NCBI GenBank assembly: GCA_035528575.1
Contig: DATKYK010000020.1
Location: 1-64,000 of the forward strand
DNA: 64,000 bases
Reading direction: 5' to 3'
Origin: Dehalococcoidia bacterium
GTDB lineage: Bacteria; Chloroflexota; Dehalococcoidia; E44-bin15
Position numbers and translations under genes: made by a program. Shown here piece after piece: positions 45,415-54,311 of the stretch (position 1 is its first letter; each line of letters starts with the position of its first letter). Under the pieces are notes generated by a model that saw only the letters and a list, made by a program, of their open reading frames with translations, searched no databases and had not been told where the DNA came from.

Positions 45415-46782
45415 TCAGGTTGGTTTCACCAGTCCATTATCAGCAATGACCTGCTTGTACCAGAGCGCGCTATCTTTAGGAATGCGCCGCTGGGTCTGGT
45501 AGTCCACCCAGACAATGCCAAAGCGCTGCGCGTAGCCCCTGTTCCACTCGAAATTGTCAATGAGCGACCAGACAAAATAGCCCGCCAGGGGAACGCCGCA
45601 CTCAATGGCACGGTGGGCAGCCATAAAATGCTCGCGCAGATAGCTCAAGCGCCGCTGATCCCGTATCCGTCCGTCGCCATCGGGACCATCCGAATAGCTT
45701 GCACCGTTCTCGGTAATATAAAGCTTTCCCGGCTGATACTCAAAATACAACCGGTTCAGCAACCGGTAGAGGCCATCGGGGTTGACCGGCAAGCCCATCT
45801 CGGTGCACTCCACATCGGGCTCCGGGGAGACCGGAGACTGATTTCCTCCCTCCTCTTGCAGCACTATAGCGGTATAATAGTTGACCCCCAGGAAATCGGT
45901 GGGGGCGGCGATGGCATCCAGGTCGCCTGGCTGGACAAAGGTCAAGCCCTCGGGAGGTAAATTGCCGGCGGCGATGTGATCGGCCACGAGGTCAGCGGGA
46001 TAGTGGCGCCCATAAAGCGGATCCAGATACCAGCGGTTTGAGTGGCCGTCTAATTGACGGGCGATATGAAAGGTGGCAGCAGCAGATGAGGCAATCACAA
46101 TGGGAATGAAGAAGAGGGTGATACCAACCTCTGCATCGGGGCTGTTGCGGCGCAGCACCGGCACTGCCCAACCGTGGGAGAGCAGCAGATGGTGAATGAC
46201 CTTGAGTGAAGCTGCGGTATTTGTTAGCCCCGGTGCATGTTCGCCTTTTTGATATCCCATAACCGCAACCGAAAACGGCTCGTTGTGGGTAATCCAGTGG
46301 TTCACCCGGTCCCCCAGGTGGCGGCTCAGGACATCGGCATACTCCACGAAGGCTTCGGCAGTCGAACGTGCCGCCCATCCACCCCCCTCTTGCAGGCCCT
46401 GCGGCAGGTCCCAGTGATACAGGGTGGGAAAAGGCTGGATTCCTGCCTCCAGCAGCCCATCAACCAGGCGGCTGTAGAAATCAATCCCGGCCTGATTCAC
46501 TTTCCCCCGTCCGGCGGGAAGTATGCGGGGCCAGGACACGGAGAAGCGATATGCCTCAAGGCCAAGTTCCTTCATCAGGGCGATGTCCTCGCGCCAGCGG
46601 TGGTAGTGGTCACAGGCCACATCGCCGGTGCTGCCATCTTCAATGGTGCCATGGGTGTGGGAGAAGCGATCCCAGATCGATTCGCCCTTACCATCATCGT
46701 TCCATGCACCCTCTATCTGGTACGCCGATGTGGCTGCCCCCCAGATAAAGCCATCGGGGAAGCTAAGAAACCCAGGTCGCAT
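45415..46782 (-). CDS. Family 1 glycoside hydrolase (beta-glucosidase-like)
   Basis: 455 residues from the ATG at 46782, with AGGAGG seven bases upstream; the longer frame to 46872 is not supported. FPDGFIWGAATSAYQIEG opens the GH1 barrel, THNEPF carries the acid/base glutamate, and YITENGASY the nucleophile. It hydrolyses beta-glucosides or beta-galactosides in the cytoplasm. No transporter or regulator is adjacent. Confidence 0.95.
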   Translation of the reverse strand: MRPGFLSFPDGFIWGAATSAYQIEGAWNDDGKGESIWDRFSHTHGTIEDGSTGDVACDHYHRWREDIALMKELGLEAYRFSVSWPRILPAGRGKVNQAGIDFYSRLVDGLLEAGIQPFPTLYHWDLPQGLQEGGGWAARSTAEAFVEYADVLSRHLGDRVNHWITHNEPFSVAVMGYQKGEHAPGLTNTAASLKVIHHLLLSHGWAVPVLRRNSPDAEVGITLFFIPIVIASSAAATFHIARQLDGHSNRWYLDPLYGRHYPADLVADHIAAGNLPPEGLTFVQPGDLDAIAAPTDFLGVNYYTAIVLQEEGGNQSPVSPEPDVECTEMGLPVNPDGLYRLLNRLYFEYQPGKLYITENGASYSDGPDGDGRIRDQRRLSYLREHFMAAHRAIECGVPLAGYFVWSLIDNFEWNRGYAQRFGIVWVDYQTQRRIPKDSALWYKQVIADNGLVKPT

Positions 46783-46816
46783 CAAATATCCTCCTATTTG
46801 CAACTGACAATAGCAG

Positions 46817-47128
46817 CTAGCACCGTTTTGACTGTTCTTTGGTATAGACGCCAGAATCGGCCTTCTGGGCATGGTTGGCGCATAGCGCTATCATACCTTC
46901 GGGATTATGATGCTGATACTCTCTCCAAGGCGGATCAAAGTGATGCCATGTCAAGAACGGGCTGCCGCAACCGGGGACGGGGCAACCATAATTCACTTCT
47001 TGCCGCAACGTCTTGCATACGCTCGCTGGTGGTTTTCTGTTCATTTTTTTTGTTGTATCAATATTGCCCAATAGCTTCCAAGACGAATCAAGCATTGGCC
47101 TGATCCAGCTGCTACTCTTGTTTTCCAC
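46817..47128 (-). CDS. HNH-type protein, probably truncated
   Basis: 103 residues. From about residue 45: VNYGCPVPGCGSPFLTWHHF, DPPWREYQHHNPEGM, ALCANHAQKADSGVYT. This is the HNH signature (CPVPxC, HHFDPPW, ALCxxHH) of a family of larger proteins, in which the last part is HH-x-KAD; here it reads NHAQKAD, and the protein stops soon after KEQSKRC. It is therefore probably a 5' fragment with an altered final histidine. The frame start is uncertain (GTG 47128 or ATG 47044), and the 5' end overlaps the aldolase gene 3' end by 17 bp. Confidence 0.55.
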   Translation of the reverse strand: MENKSSSWIRPMLDSSWKLLGNIDTTKKMNRKPPASVCKTLRQEVNYGCPVPGCGSPFLTWHHFDPPWREYQHHNPEGMIALCANHAQKADSGVYTKEQSKRC

Positions 47129-47909
47129 TCTTTACACTATCGTATATTCCTTGGGCCTCTTCCGGGGTGGCATTTTCGTGAATGATGGCGCGCAGCGCAC
47201 GGATCATTGCCACCGGATAGTCGTTCTGCCATACGTTCCTGCCCAGGTTCACCCCCACCGCCCCCCTCTGAATGCCGTCGTGGACAAAGTCGAACACCTC
47301 ACGCTCCGTATCCACCTGGGGACCGCCAGCTATAACCACCGGAACGGGACAACCCGCGGTAATCTTCTCAAAGCCCTCACACCAGTAGGTTTTTACCACA
47401 CGTGCGCCCAGCTCGGCGGCGATGCGACTGCACAGAGCAAGGTAGCGGGCGTCTCGCTTCTCCAGCTCTTTGCCCACAGCGGTAACCGCCATCACCGGAA
47501 TGCCGTACTTCTCTCCCTCGTCGACCAGCTTGGACAGGTTCAGTAGCGATTCACGCTCATAGTCACTGCCGACAAAGATGGAGATGCCTACAGCAGCCAC
47601 ATTAAGCCGAATAGCCTCCTCCATGGAGGTCGTGATACCTTCATTGGCCAGGTCTTTTCCCACCATGCTGGTGCCTCCGGAAACCCTGAGGATGACCGGC
47701 TTAGCGCTATCGGGCTCTATCGATGAGCGCAATACACCCCTGGTAACAAAAACGGCGTCGCAGTAAGGGAGGAGTGGCTTTAGAGTATCGCTCGGTTTCT
47801 CCAATTTTCGGGTAGGCCCCTGGAAATACCCATGATCGATGGGCATAAAAAGACAGCGGCCGTCCGATTGGATAAGCTGCGCCATGCGGTTTTTCATTCC
47901 CCAATCCAT
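47112..47909 (-). CDS. LsrF/DhnA-family class I aldolase (3-hydroxy-5-phosphonooxypentane-2,4-dione thiolase-like)
   Basis: 265 residues from the ATG at 47909 (MDWGMKNRMAQ, the family start), with AAAGGGGG nine bases before it. FMPIDHGYFQGP, VKTYWCEGFEKI (Schiff-base lysine) and GVNLGRNVWQ match LsrF closely. LsrF completes breakdown of phosphorylated autoinducer-2, but no other lsr gene is nearby, so a related sugar-phosphate aldolase role is equally possible. It is upstream of HNH, GH1 and amidase genes on the same strand. Confidence 0.85.
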   Translation of the reverse strand: MDWGMKNRMAQLIQSDGRCLFMPIDHGYFQGPTRKLEKPSDTLKPLLPYCDAVFVTRGVLRSSIEPDSAKPVILRVSGGTSMVGKDLANEGITTSMEEAIRLNVAAVGISIFVGSDYERESLLNLSKLVDEGEKYGIPVMAVTAVGKELEKRDARYLALCSRIAAELGARVVKTYWCEGFEKITAGCPVPVVIAGGPQVDTEREVFDFVHDGIQRGAVGVNLGRNVWQNDYPVAMIRALRAIIHENATPEEAQGIYDSVKSGKQE

Positions 47910-48094
47910 GCTGAGAATCCCCCTTTTCAAGCGGTGTGCCCGTAGTTTAGTGATTCGATTGCGTTTAGTCAAGTCGCTTTTGATACCTTTTTACAACCCA
48001 GCATTCCTATTGCCAGCGGCAACACTGAAGATGAAAAAGATAAGTTAGCCAACGTATTGCGCGAAATATTATTCTCGTGGAAATTGTAAAAGCG

Positions 48095-48135
48095 TCAAAA
48101 AAGACACCTCACCATAAAAGCAAGGTGCCTTTTTA
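48095..48135 (-). terminator. Bidirectional terminator-like hairpin after the desulforedoxin-like genes
   Basis: Stem arms AGACACCT (48102-48109) and AGGTGCCT (48123-48130, one G-T pair) are flanked by A-rich and T-rich runs on both sides. On the minus strand it follows the gene ending at 48172. Confidence 0.7.
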
Positions 48136-48171
48136 AAAACAGTGTTATATATCTACCGTCGGTCGCTGTCC

Positions 48172-48315
48172 CTAGTCCGAAGAGGGCAGCGGCCTGGGCT
48201 CCTGGATCTCCATTTCCTTATCGCAACAAATGACCGAACCGTCGCCAGCCTTTACACACAATACCTCTGTCTGGCATACCGAGCATTTAAACCGCTTACC
48301 CAGTTGATTTGCCAC
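48172..48315 (-). CDS. Desulforedoxin-like small protein 1
   Basis: 47 residues starting at GTG 48315 with AGGAGG about nine bases upstream. MANQLGKRFKCSVCQTEVLC is followed by VICCDKEMEIQEPRP: CxxC plus CC, the cysteine set of the desulforedoxin/N-terminal desulfoferrodoxin iron site. It probably carries one Fe(Cys)4 centre and functions in electron transfer or superoxide defence. It pairs with the next gene. Confidence 0.85.
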   Translation of the reverse strand: MANQLGKRFKCSVCQTEVLCVKAGDGSVICCDKEMEIQEPRPLPSSD

Positions 48316-48341
48316 TGGCCATTCCTCCTTTTTCTACATAC

Positions 48342-48461
48342 CTACTTCTTTAGGGTCATTGGCTGACCGCAGCAAGTTAGCTTGCCTTGGCCCGCCTTGG
48401 TAACAATGAATTCTGTGCCGCACTTCTCACAGAAGTATCTCTTGCCCACTTCGTTCGCCAA
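48342..48461 (-). CDS. Desulforedoxin-like small protein 2
   Basis: 39 residues starting at TTG 48461, with AAGGTGGT upstream. MANEVGKRYFCEKCGTEFIV and LTCCGQPMTLKK give the same CxxC plus CC pattern as its neighbour, with which it shares the opening MAN-x-x-GKR. The two are tandem paralogues 26 bp apart and likely co-transcribed. Confidence 0.85.
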   Translation of the reverse strand: MANEVGKRYFCEKCGTEFIVTKAGQGKLTCCGQPMTLKK

Positions 48462-48553
48462 TTTAACACCACCTTCCGATATCTATAAGTCCTCAATAAT
48501 TATAGCCTGCCTCCAAAGCTAGGTCAACACCTCTTAATGGCGCAGCCCCAGCT

Positions 48554-49108
48554 TTAATCCCGGTCATAAGAGACACCTCTAATGAGGTGCCAATCGCTCA
48601 GTGGCCAGTAGACAAGCCATGCCCTGCCGGTAACGTTCTCCCGCGGCAGCATTCCCCACCCGCGGGAATCGGTGCTGTGGCTGCGGTTGTCCCCCATAAC
48701 AAAGTAGCTGTTTTCAGGCACTTTAGTGCGGGGGTATATAGGATGGTTTACACCCTCTATATAGGGCTCCTCCAGCGGCTCGCCGTTAATATATACATAG
48801 TCCGTGGTGACCTGCACCCACTCGCCGGGCAAGGCTATTACCCGTTTTATGAGCCCCCTATGCTCCTGGGGATGCTCACATGTGATTACATCCCCCCGCT
48901 GTGGGTCTGCGAACCAGTAGGCCACCCTTACTTTCATCACGCCCTGGCCATCATAAATGGTAGGCTCCATGGAATGACCCTCCACCGTGAAGCTGCCCAG
49001 TGTGATAAAAATCGCCAGCAGGAAAAGCAGTGCCACCACAAGGCTGCCCAGAAACCTCAGCCGGCTGACTTTTCCGGCAAAGACCTGGCGAACAGAAATC
49101 TTCTTCAT
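48554..49108 (-). CDS. lepB: Signal peptidase I
   Basis: 184 residues from the ATG at 49108 (an in-frame TTG at 49117 is also possible). One N-terminal transmembrane helix (FLGSLVVALLFLLAIFITLG), catalytic Ser in VEGHSMEPTI, catalytic Lys in GLIKRVIALPGE, and the GDNRSHSTDSRGWG box. It cleaves signal peptides of secreted proteins such as the DUF2341/LamG protein in this window. Confidence 0.95.
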   Translation of the reverse strand: MKKISVRQVFAGKVSRLRFLGSLVVALLFLLAIFITLGSFTVEGHSMEPTIYDGQGVMKVRVAYWFADPQRGDVITCEHPQEHRGLIKRVIALPGEWVQVTTDYVYINGEPLEEPYIEGVNHPIYPRTKVPENSYFVMGDNRSHSTDSRGWGMLPRENVTGRAWLVYWPLSDWHLIRGVSYDRD

Positions 49109-49132
49109 CACAATCAAACATGCCTCTTGCCA

Positions 49133-49335
49133 GCGGTAACACCGAGTTATGAAAATGTTGCGCGTCTACGCCGGCTTTTTCTGCCAGTACTATGGAAGCA
49201 GGAACCCGGAGACCGATCGGTCTGGATTCCCGCCTTCGCGGGAATGACATGGGCGTAGAGTTCATCCAAACATATCAGGGCTCTATTTTCTTAGTAGTGA
49301 CAGACACTGTCGCTCCATCTTCGTGGCAATGACAA
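49133..49335. repeat. Dispersed ~200-bp intergenic repeat, copy 2
   Basis: Same order of segments as 35705-35885: GCCAGCGG-AACAC, CCGGCTTTxTCTG, AGGAACCCGGAGACCGAT, ATTCCCGCCTTCGCGGGAAT, GGCGTAGAGTTCATCC and TTCGTGGCAATGAC. It sits between signal peptidase and yebC. Confidence 0.75.
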
Positions 49336-49431
49336 TCCATAAAAGAATTTTACGCCATTATAAACCTTTTGACCTGAAGCAAGCGAGGTGATAGAATTTG
49401 GTAGCAATAAATAATTAGTTGGGAGAGGCAA

Positions 49432-50187
49432 ATGTCAGGTCATTCCAAGTGGTCCCAGATCAAGCGCCAGAAGGGGATAACAGACTCCAGGCGAGGTCAG
49501 CTTTTTACCAAGCTGAGCAAGGAGATTGCGGCTGCGGTGCGCCAGGGTGGCGATAGCCCGGAGATGAACTTCCGCCTTCGCCTGGCCGTCCAGAAAGCCC
49601 GCGATAGCAATATGCCAACGGATAATATTGAGCGGGCCATCAAGCGAAGCTCGGGTGGAACCGAAGGGGCAAACTTCATTGAGGCCAACTATGAAGGCTA
49701 TGGCCCTGGGGGCGTCGCCATCCTAATTGAGACGCTCAGCGATAATCGCAACCGCACCACAGCGGAGATACGCAACGTGTTCTCTAGATGGGGCGGTAGC
49801 ATGGGGGAAAGCGGTTGTGTCACCTGGATTTTCCAGCCCAAAGGGGTGATTACGCTGACGGCGGGGGACGCAGAGGAAGAGGAGCTGACCTTATACATCA
49901 TTGATTCTGGAGCGGAGGATATTAAGCACATCGACGGGTCACTGGAGGTGCACACCAAGCCCGAGGATCTGGAGGGGATCAGAAAGGCCCTTGAAGAGCG
50001 AGAACTGGATATAGTCTCCGCCGAGGTATTGATGGTGCCCACCAGTGTGGTGATGCTCGATGAAAAGGCGGCACTTCAGGCGCTTAGACTCCTGGACAGG
50101 CTTGAGGAGCTGGATGACGTTCAGCGGGTGTTCACCAACGCTGACTTCCCCGATGAGGCCCTGGAGAAGTATCGCAGTCAGGGATAG
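49432..50187 (+). CDS. yebC: YebC/PmpR family protein (TACO1-like)
   Basis: 251 residues, standard length. It opens MSGHSKWSQIKRQKG, has IERAIKRSSGG and YEGYGPGGVAI, and ends VQRVFTNAD. Family members are transcriptional regulators or translation factors that relieve ribosome stalling. GGGAGAGGC precedes the ATG. It is the first gene of the ruvC-ruvA operon, the common bacterial order. Confidence 0.96.
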   Translation: MSGHSKWSQIKRQKGITDSRRGQLFTKLSKEIAAAVRQGGDSPEMNFRLRLAVQKARDSNMPTDNIERAIKRSSGGTEGANFIEANYEGYGPGGVAILIETLSDNRNRTTAEIRNVFSRWGGSMGESGCVTWIFQPKGVITLTAGDAEEEELTLYIIDSGAEDIKHIDGSLEVHTKPEDLEGIRKALEERELDIVSAEVLMVPTSVVMLDEKAALQALRLLDRLEELDDVQRVFTNADFPDEALEKYRSQG

Positions 50188-50260
50188 ATTCGCCCGCAAA
50201 CGACTTCTTGAGCAATTGCTTTGAAATTACAGGTCGGCTTTCTATAACAGAACCGTTAGA

Positions 50261-50767
50261 ATGAGAATGCGAGTATTAGGCATCGATCCCGGCACCATAA
50301 GCCTGGGCTATGGTCTGGTAGATGAGGAAGCGGGGCAAATCACTCAGGTGGCCTGTGGTGCTTTGACCGCTCCCCCTAACACGCCACTGGCGGAGCGTCT
50401 TTATGCCTTATTCCTGGGGCTTCGCGACATCATCGCCCGCTATCAGCCAGAGGAGGCTGCCATAGAAGAGCCCTTCGTGGCCAAGAACGCGCGCTCCGCC
50501 CTGGCAGTGGGGCAGGCGATAGGGGTAGCAACGGTGGCGGTAACCGAGAAGGGGATCCCAACTCACCACTACACCCCCACCCAGGTAAAGCAGGCGGTAA
50601 CCAGCTACGGGCACAGCGGGAAGGGGCAGGTGCAGGAGATGGTATGCATCCTGCTGGGGCTTTCCTCCCCCCCCGAGCCCTCCGACGCTGCCGATGCCCT
50701 GGCAGTGGCGATATGCCACATCCAGGAGAGACGCATCTCGAGGATACTGGCAGAGCAGGGAATATGA
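50261..50767 (+). CDS. ruvC: Crossover junction endodeoxyribonuclease RuvC
   Basis: 168 residues; starts at ATG 50261 or the in-frame ATG at 50267. Catalytic acids in LGIDPGTIS, AAIEEPF and SDAADALAVAICH. It cleaves Holliday junctions during recombination with RuvAB. Its stop overlaps the ruvA start (ATGA). Confidence 0.96.
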   Translation: MRMRVLGIDPGTISLGYGLVDEEAGQITQVACGALTAPPNTPLAERLYALFLGLRDIIARYQPEEAAIEEPFVAKNARSALAVGQAIGVATVAVTEKGIPTHHYTPTQVKQAVTSYGHSGKGQVQEMVCILLGLSSPPEPSDAADALAVAICHIQERRISRILAEQGI

Positions 50768-51336
50768 TCGCTGGTCTTGAGGGAAAACTCCAGTCCCGGA
50801 GCACCAATGGGGCGATTATCAAGGTGGGCGGGGTGAGCCTTCAGGTTTATATGCCCTCCTCCACACTCAGCAAGCTCGGAGCCATCGGTGAGACGGTCAA
50901 TCTCCATACCCATCTCTACCTCAGGGAGGACAATATAACCCTCTATGGCTTTGACACTGCGGAAGAGCTCGATCTCTTCCGCACCCTCATCGGCGTACGC
51001 GGGGTGGGACCCAAGGTGGCCCTGGCAATACTTTCGGCGATGGAACCCGGCCATCTGGCCCTCGCGATCGCCACCGGAAACGTCGATCTCCTATCCAGTG
51101 TGCCCGGGGTAGGCAACAAGATGGCCGGTCGCCTGGCGCTGGAGCTTAAGGGGAAGCTGGAGGGCATCATGGTAAGCGCTCCGGCTGAAGGAGATGCCGA
51201 GGTGGTTGCGGCGCTAACCAGCCTGGGCTACAGTGCTTCCGAAGCCGCCTCCGCCCTCGCGTCACTGCCCGATTCCGCAGAGCTCTCCGTCGAAGAGAAG
51301 ATAAAGCGGGCATTGCAGTACTTCGCCTCTCGTTGA
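50764..51336 (+). CDS. ruvA: Holliday junction helicase subunit RuvA
   Basis: 190 residues from the ATG at 50764, overlapping the ruvC stop by 4 bp; the longer open frame from 50644 lies inside ruvC. MIAGLEGKL, LYGFDTAEELDLF and the two helix-hairpin-helix motifs (GVRGVGPKVALAIL, SVPGVGNKMAGRL) are diagnostic. RuvB is not in the window. Confidence 0.96.
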   Translation: MIAGLEGKLQSRSTNGAIIKVGGVSLQVYMPSSTLSKLGAIGETVNLHTHLYLREDNITLYGFDTAEELDLFRTLIGVRGVGPKVALAILSAMEPGHLALAIATGNVDLLSSVPGVGNKMAGRLALELKGKLEGIMVSAPAEGDAEVVAALTSLGYSASEAASALASLPDSAELSVEEKIKRALQYFASR

Positions 51337-51340
51337 TACA

Positions 51341-52303
51341 ATGAATCGTAACCTGCTTGAGCTTTTGGCCTGCCCGGAGTGCGGGGAGGCAGAACTGGCG
51401 CTCCTCCCCGGGGATACGCTTGCTTGCTCCTCCTGTGCCTCCCGCTATCCCATCATTAACGGCATCCCTCACATGTTGCCAGCCCACCTCGCCGCAACAC
51501 TCCGGCAAAAAAAAGACTACCTGGAGAGGCTGATGGCGGCGATGCTCCGGGGAGAGGACCTTAAAAACCGGGGCAGCCCGGAGCTCGACCGCTTCATGTG
51601 GGAGCACCACCTCTATAACTGGGGGAAAGCGGTAATCTACAGCGACTCCAGAGCGGCTGAGATATTCGTTCAATATGCGGAAAAGGGGGCCCGCAGGCTG
51701 TGCCGATTTCTCCAGGAAAGGGCTGGTGGGGTTCATGGCAAGCGCCTGCTCTATGTTGGTAGCGGGAACGACCGCCTGGTGTCGCTACCACTGGAGCAAG
51801 CGGGAGCCTTCATGGTTAACCTGGATGTGGTGAGCGATTCGCTGGAGGATCTCATGGCGGCCGGGGCAGAGAACTGCGTCTGTGGCGACATCCGCCGGCT
51901 CCCCTTCCGAGCCGAGGCCTTCGATGTGGTCTTCTCCAAGGGCTCCATTCATCACTCCCACCCTGTAGCCGAGCCACTCCGATCTATGGCCAGGGTGGTC
52001 AAGCGGGGGGGGCATATCATCGTTGCCGAGCCGAGCAAATACATGCTCTCCCGCCTGCCCAGATTTCTCCTGCCCGCTGGATTGGGGTACCCCACACCCT
52101 ATGAGGATGCCATCTCAGCCGGCGAGGTGATGAGCATCCTCGCCAAAGAGGGTATTTCCCGATTTCAACTCGCAACCCTTACCCACGCCCCTCCGGGGAC
52201 GCCGGCACCCCTCGCTCGCTTATGGGAGCGCTTTGGGAAGGCGATGCCCTGGCTATTTAAGCGTTTCGCCTTCGAGTTTATGGTGTATGGGCGGAGGGTC
52301 TAG
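51341..52303 (+). CDS. SAM-dependent methyltransferase with N-terminal Trm112-like zinc domain
   Basis: 320 residues, 4 bp after ruvA. The first 50 residues form a Trm112-like/zinc-ribbon segment (LLACPECGEAEL, LACSSCASRYPIINGIPHML). A class I methyltransferase fold follows (LLYVGSGNDRLVSL, CGDIRRLPFRAEAFDVVFSKGSIHH). The substrate is unknown. Operon position with a B12-type radical SAM protein suggests a shared pathway, possibly lipid or cofactor modification. Confidence 0.85.
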   Translation: MNRNLLELLACPECGEAELALLPGDTLACSSCASRYPIINGIPHMLPAHLAATLRQKKDYLERLMAAMLRGEDLKNRGSPELDRFMWEHHLYNWGKAVIYSDSRAAEIFVQYAEKGARRLCRFLQERAGGVHGKRLLYVGSGNDRLVSLPLEQAGAFMVNLDVVSDSLEDLMAAGAENCVCGDIRRLPFRAEAFDVVFSKGSIHHSHPVAEPLRSMARVVKRGGHIIVAEPSKYMLSRLPRFLLPAGLGYPTPYEDAISAGEVMSILAKEGISRFQLATLTHAPPGTPAPLARLWERFGKAMPWLFKRFAFEFMVYGRRV

Positions 52304-52319
52304 TTTAAGGAGGACTCAT

Positions 52320-53798
52320 ATGAGAATCGCCTTCGTTTACATCGACCCCAGCTACCAGGTTATGGGGCCCTTCCATGTGGGGATCGCCTCTTTAATTGCC
52401 TCTCTGAGACAGGGGGGGCATGAATGCCAGTTCTTTCACCTCATGGGCGATGTGGCTGAGGAGGAATATATCGACTTCCTGGAAAAGAATCGCCCCGATG
52501 TGGTGGCCTTCTCTGTAATGACGAACGCGTTCCCCCATGTCGCCCCGCTGGCCTTGCTCACCAAGCGTCACTCCGATGCGCTGACCATTTGTGGCGGCGT
52601 CCATGCCACCCTGTGCCCCGATGAAGTGATCGCCGTTGAGGGCATCGATGTAGTCTGCCGCGGAGAGGGGGAAGAGCCACTTTTCGACCTGTGCCAGGGG
52701 CTGGAAGAGGGAAAGGATTTTTCGAACATTTCGAACATCCCTAATCTATGGGTTAAACAAGGCGAAGAGATTCATAAAAACCCGCTGCGGCCGCTCATTG
52801 CCGACTTAGATGCCTTACCCTTCCTCGATCGGGAGGTCTTCCCGTATAAGGATAGCTTTGACCTTCAGTTCATGAAGCGGGGCGTCTTCATGGCTTCCCG
52901 CGGCTGCCCCTATAACTGCGCCTACTGCTGCAATCATGCCATCAAGCAGTTATACGGTGGCGACATGTATATCAGGTTCCGCAGCGTTGAAAGCATTGTG
53001 GAAGAGGTGGAGATGGTGATCAGGAACTTCCCCCAGGTCGAGTACAACGTCTTCCACGACGACCTACTGCCGATGAAGAAAGAGTGGTTCGCCGATTTCG
53101 TCACGGAATATCGGAGAAGGATAAAGCTGCCCTTCGAGATGAACTGCCACCCCAACCTGATGGACCGGGAGATTGCCCAGATGGCGAAGTCGGCGGGGTG
53201 CTCGCTGATGCGCTTCGGGCTGGAGAGCGGCAACGACCATATCCGCCGCAAGGTTCTCGACCGCCCTGTGAGCACAGAGCGTATCATCAATGCCTTCGCC
53301 TGCTGCGATGAGGCGGGGATCCAGACCCTGAGCTACGATATGATCGGGCTGCCGTTTGAGACCAGGCCCCAGATTCTGGACACCATCAAGCTCAATGCCA
53401 GGGTGAGACCGAAGGTGATGCACGTCTCCATCTTCTACCCCTATCCGGGGACAAAAGCCTACGAGATATGTAAGCGGGAAGGCTTTGTGACCGATAAACA
53501 CATCGATACCTATTATGAGGACAGCGTGCTTCAGCAGGAGAGCGTCTCGGCGGAGCAACTGAGGGCTTTGAGAAGGCGCTTCGAGTTTTTCGTTCGCCTG
53601 TATTCCTGGCGTTATCGGTTGCCCGGATTTCTGGGCAAAATCGCCGAGAAGATTATCGATATTGGCATTCTGGCAGCCACCAGCCGGCGGGTGCTCAGGG
53701 CATTGGGCGGGAGAGCGGGGCAAAAGGGGGAAAGCGATGGTGCCGGCACATGCTATACTTTAGGGGAGGGGGAGGTCAGGGTCTGGGGCGAGGAGTAA
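52320..53798 (+). CDS. B12-binding-domain radical SAM protein
   Basis: 492 residues from the ATG at 52320, which has AAGGAGG upstream; the frame from 52233 is an overlap with the preceding gene. A cobalamin-binding-like N-terminal domain (residues 1-150, FHVGIASLIASLRQGGH, VAFSVMTNAFPH) lacks an obvious DxHxxG motif. The radical SAM core has the 4Fe-4S CxxxCxxC in GCPYNCAYCC. Family members methylate or rearrange lipids, sugars or phosphonates; the substrate is unknown. Confidence 0.9.
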   Translation: MRIAFVYIDPSYQVMGPFHVGIASLIASLRQGGHECQFFHLMGDVAEEEYIDFLEKNRPDVVAFSVMTNAFPHVAPLALLTKRHSDALTICGGVHATLCPDEVIAVEGIDVVCRGEGEEPLFDLCQGLEEGKDFSNISNIPNLWVKQGEEIHKNPLRPLIADLDALPFLDREVFPYKDSFDLQFMKRGVFMASRGCPYNCAYCCNHAIKQLYGGDMYIRFRSVESIVEEVEMVIRNFPQVEYNVFHDDLLPMKKEWFADFVTEYRRRIKLPFEMNCHPNLMDREIAQMAKSAGCSLMRFGLESGNDHIRRKVLDRPVSTERIINAFACCDEAGIQTLSYDMIGLPFETRPQILDTIKLNARVRPKVMHVSIFYPYPGTKAYEICKREGFVTDKHIDTYYEDSVLQQESVSAEQLRALRRRFEFFVRLYSWRYRLPGFLGKIAEKIIDIGILAATSRRVLRALGGRAGQKGESDGAGTCYTLGEGEVRVWGEE

Positions 53799-53807
53799 GG
53801 GGGTATT

Positions 53808-54311
53808 ATGGATACGGTTGTCTATGTAATTTTCGCTATAGTTGTCCTGGCGCTGCTGGCAGTCATCGTGGTGCTGGCGCTCAGGCCGCGCAGGGTAGAG
53901 ATTCCGGACATCGCCAGCATGGAGCAGAAGCTCCTTTTCGCCCTGGCCTCGCAGACCTCGGTTAAAGAGATACAGGATATTCTAAAAGATTTGCCCCGCG
54001 ACGTGATGCAGTCGATCACCGGCAGCCTGAGCAAGCGTACCGGCAAGCTCCACGAACTGCTGGCCACGCTGGAGATGACTAAATATGACCGCTTGTTCTA
54101 CCTGGAGTCTCCGATAGACTTCGTAGGAATCAAATACGACGAGGGGGTGGACTTCATCGAGGTGAAATCGGGCAAAGCACGCTACACCGACGATGAGAAG
54201 AAGCTGCGGGAATTGATAGAAACGGGGCGGGTATACTATGTACCTCTAAAGGTTGAGCGAATAAAGATTCCCGATGAGATAGACACAGAGGAGATGGAGA
54301 CGGGGGAGTAA
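53808..54311 (+). CDS. Endonuc_Holl-type nuclease related to archaeal Holliday junction resolvase
   Basis: 167 residues: an N-terminal transmembrane helix (VVYVIFAIVVLALLAVIVVLAL), a helical linker and a C-terminal PD-(D/E)xK-like core, PIDFVGIKYDEGVDFIEVKS followed by GKARYTDDEKKLRELI. This resembles the Pfam Endonuc_Holl family. A membrane-anchored nuclease close to ruvC-ruvA fits recombination. Its last codons (EEMETGE-stop) are a sequence that recurs twice downstream, each time after a uvrB fragment. Confidence 0.8.
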   Translation: MDTVVYVIFAIVVLALLAVIVVLALRPRRVEIPDIASMEQKLLFALASQTSVKEIQDILKDLPRDVMQSITGSLSKRTGKLHELLATLEMTKYDRLFYLESPIDFVGIKYDEGVDFIEVKSGKARYTDDEKKLRELIETGRVYYVPLKVERIKIPDEIDTEEMETGE

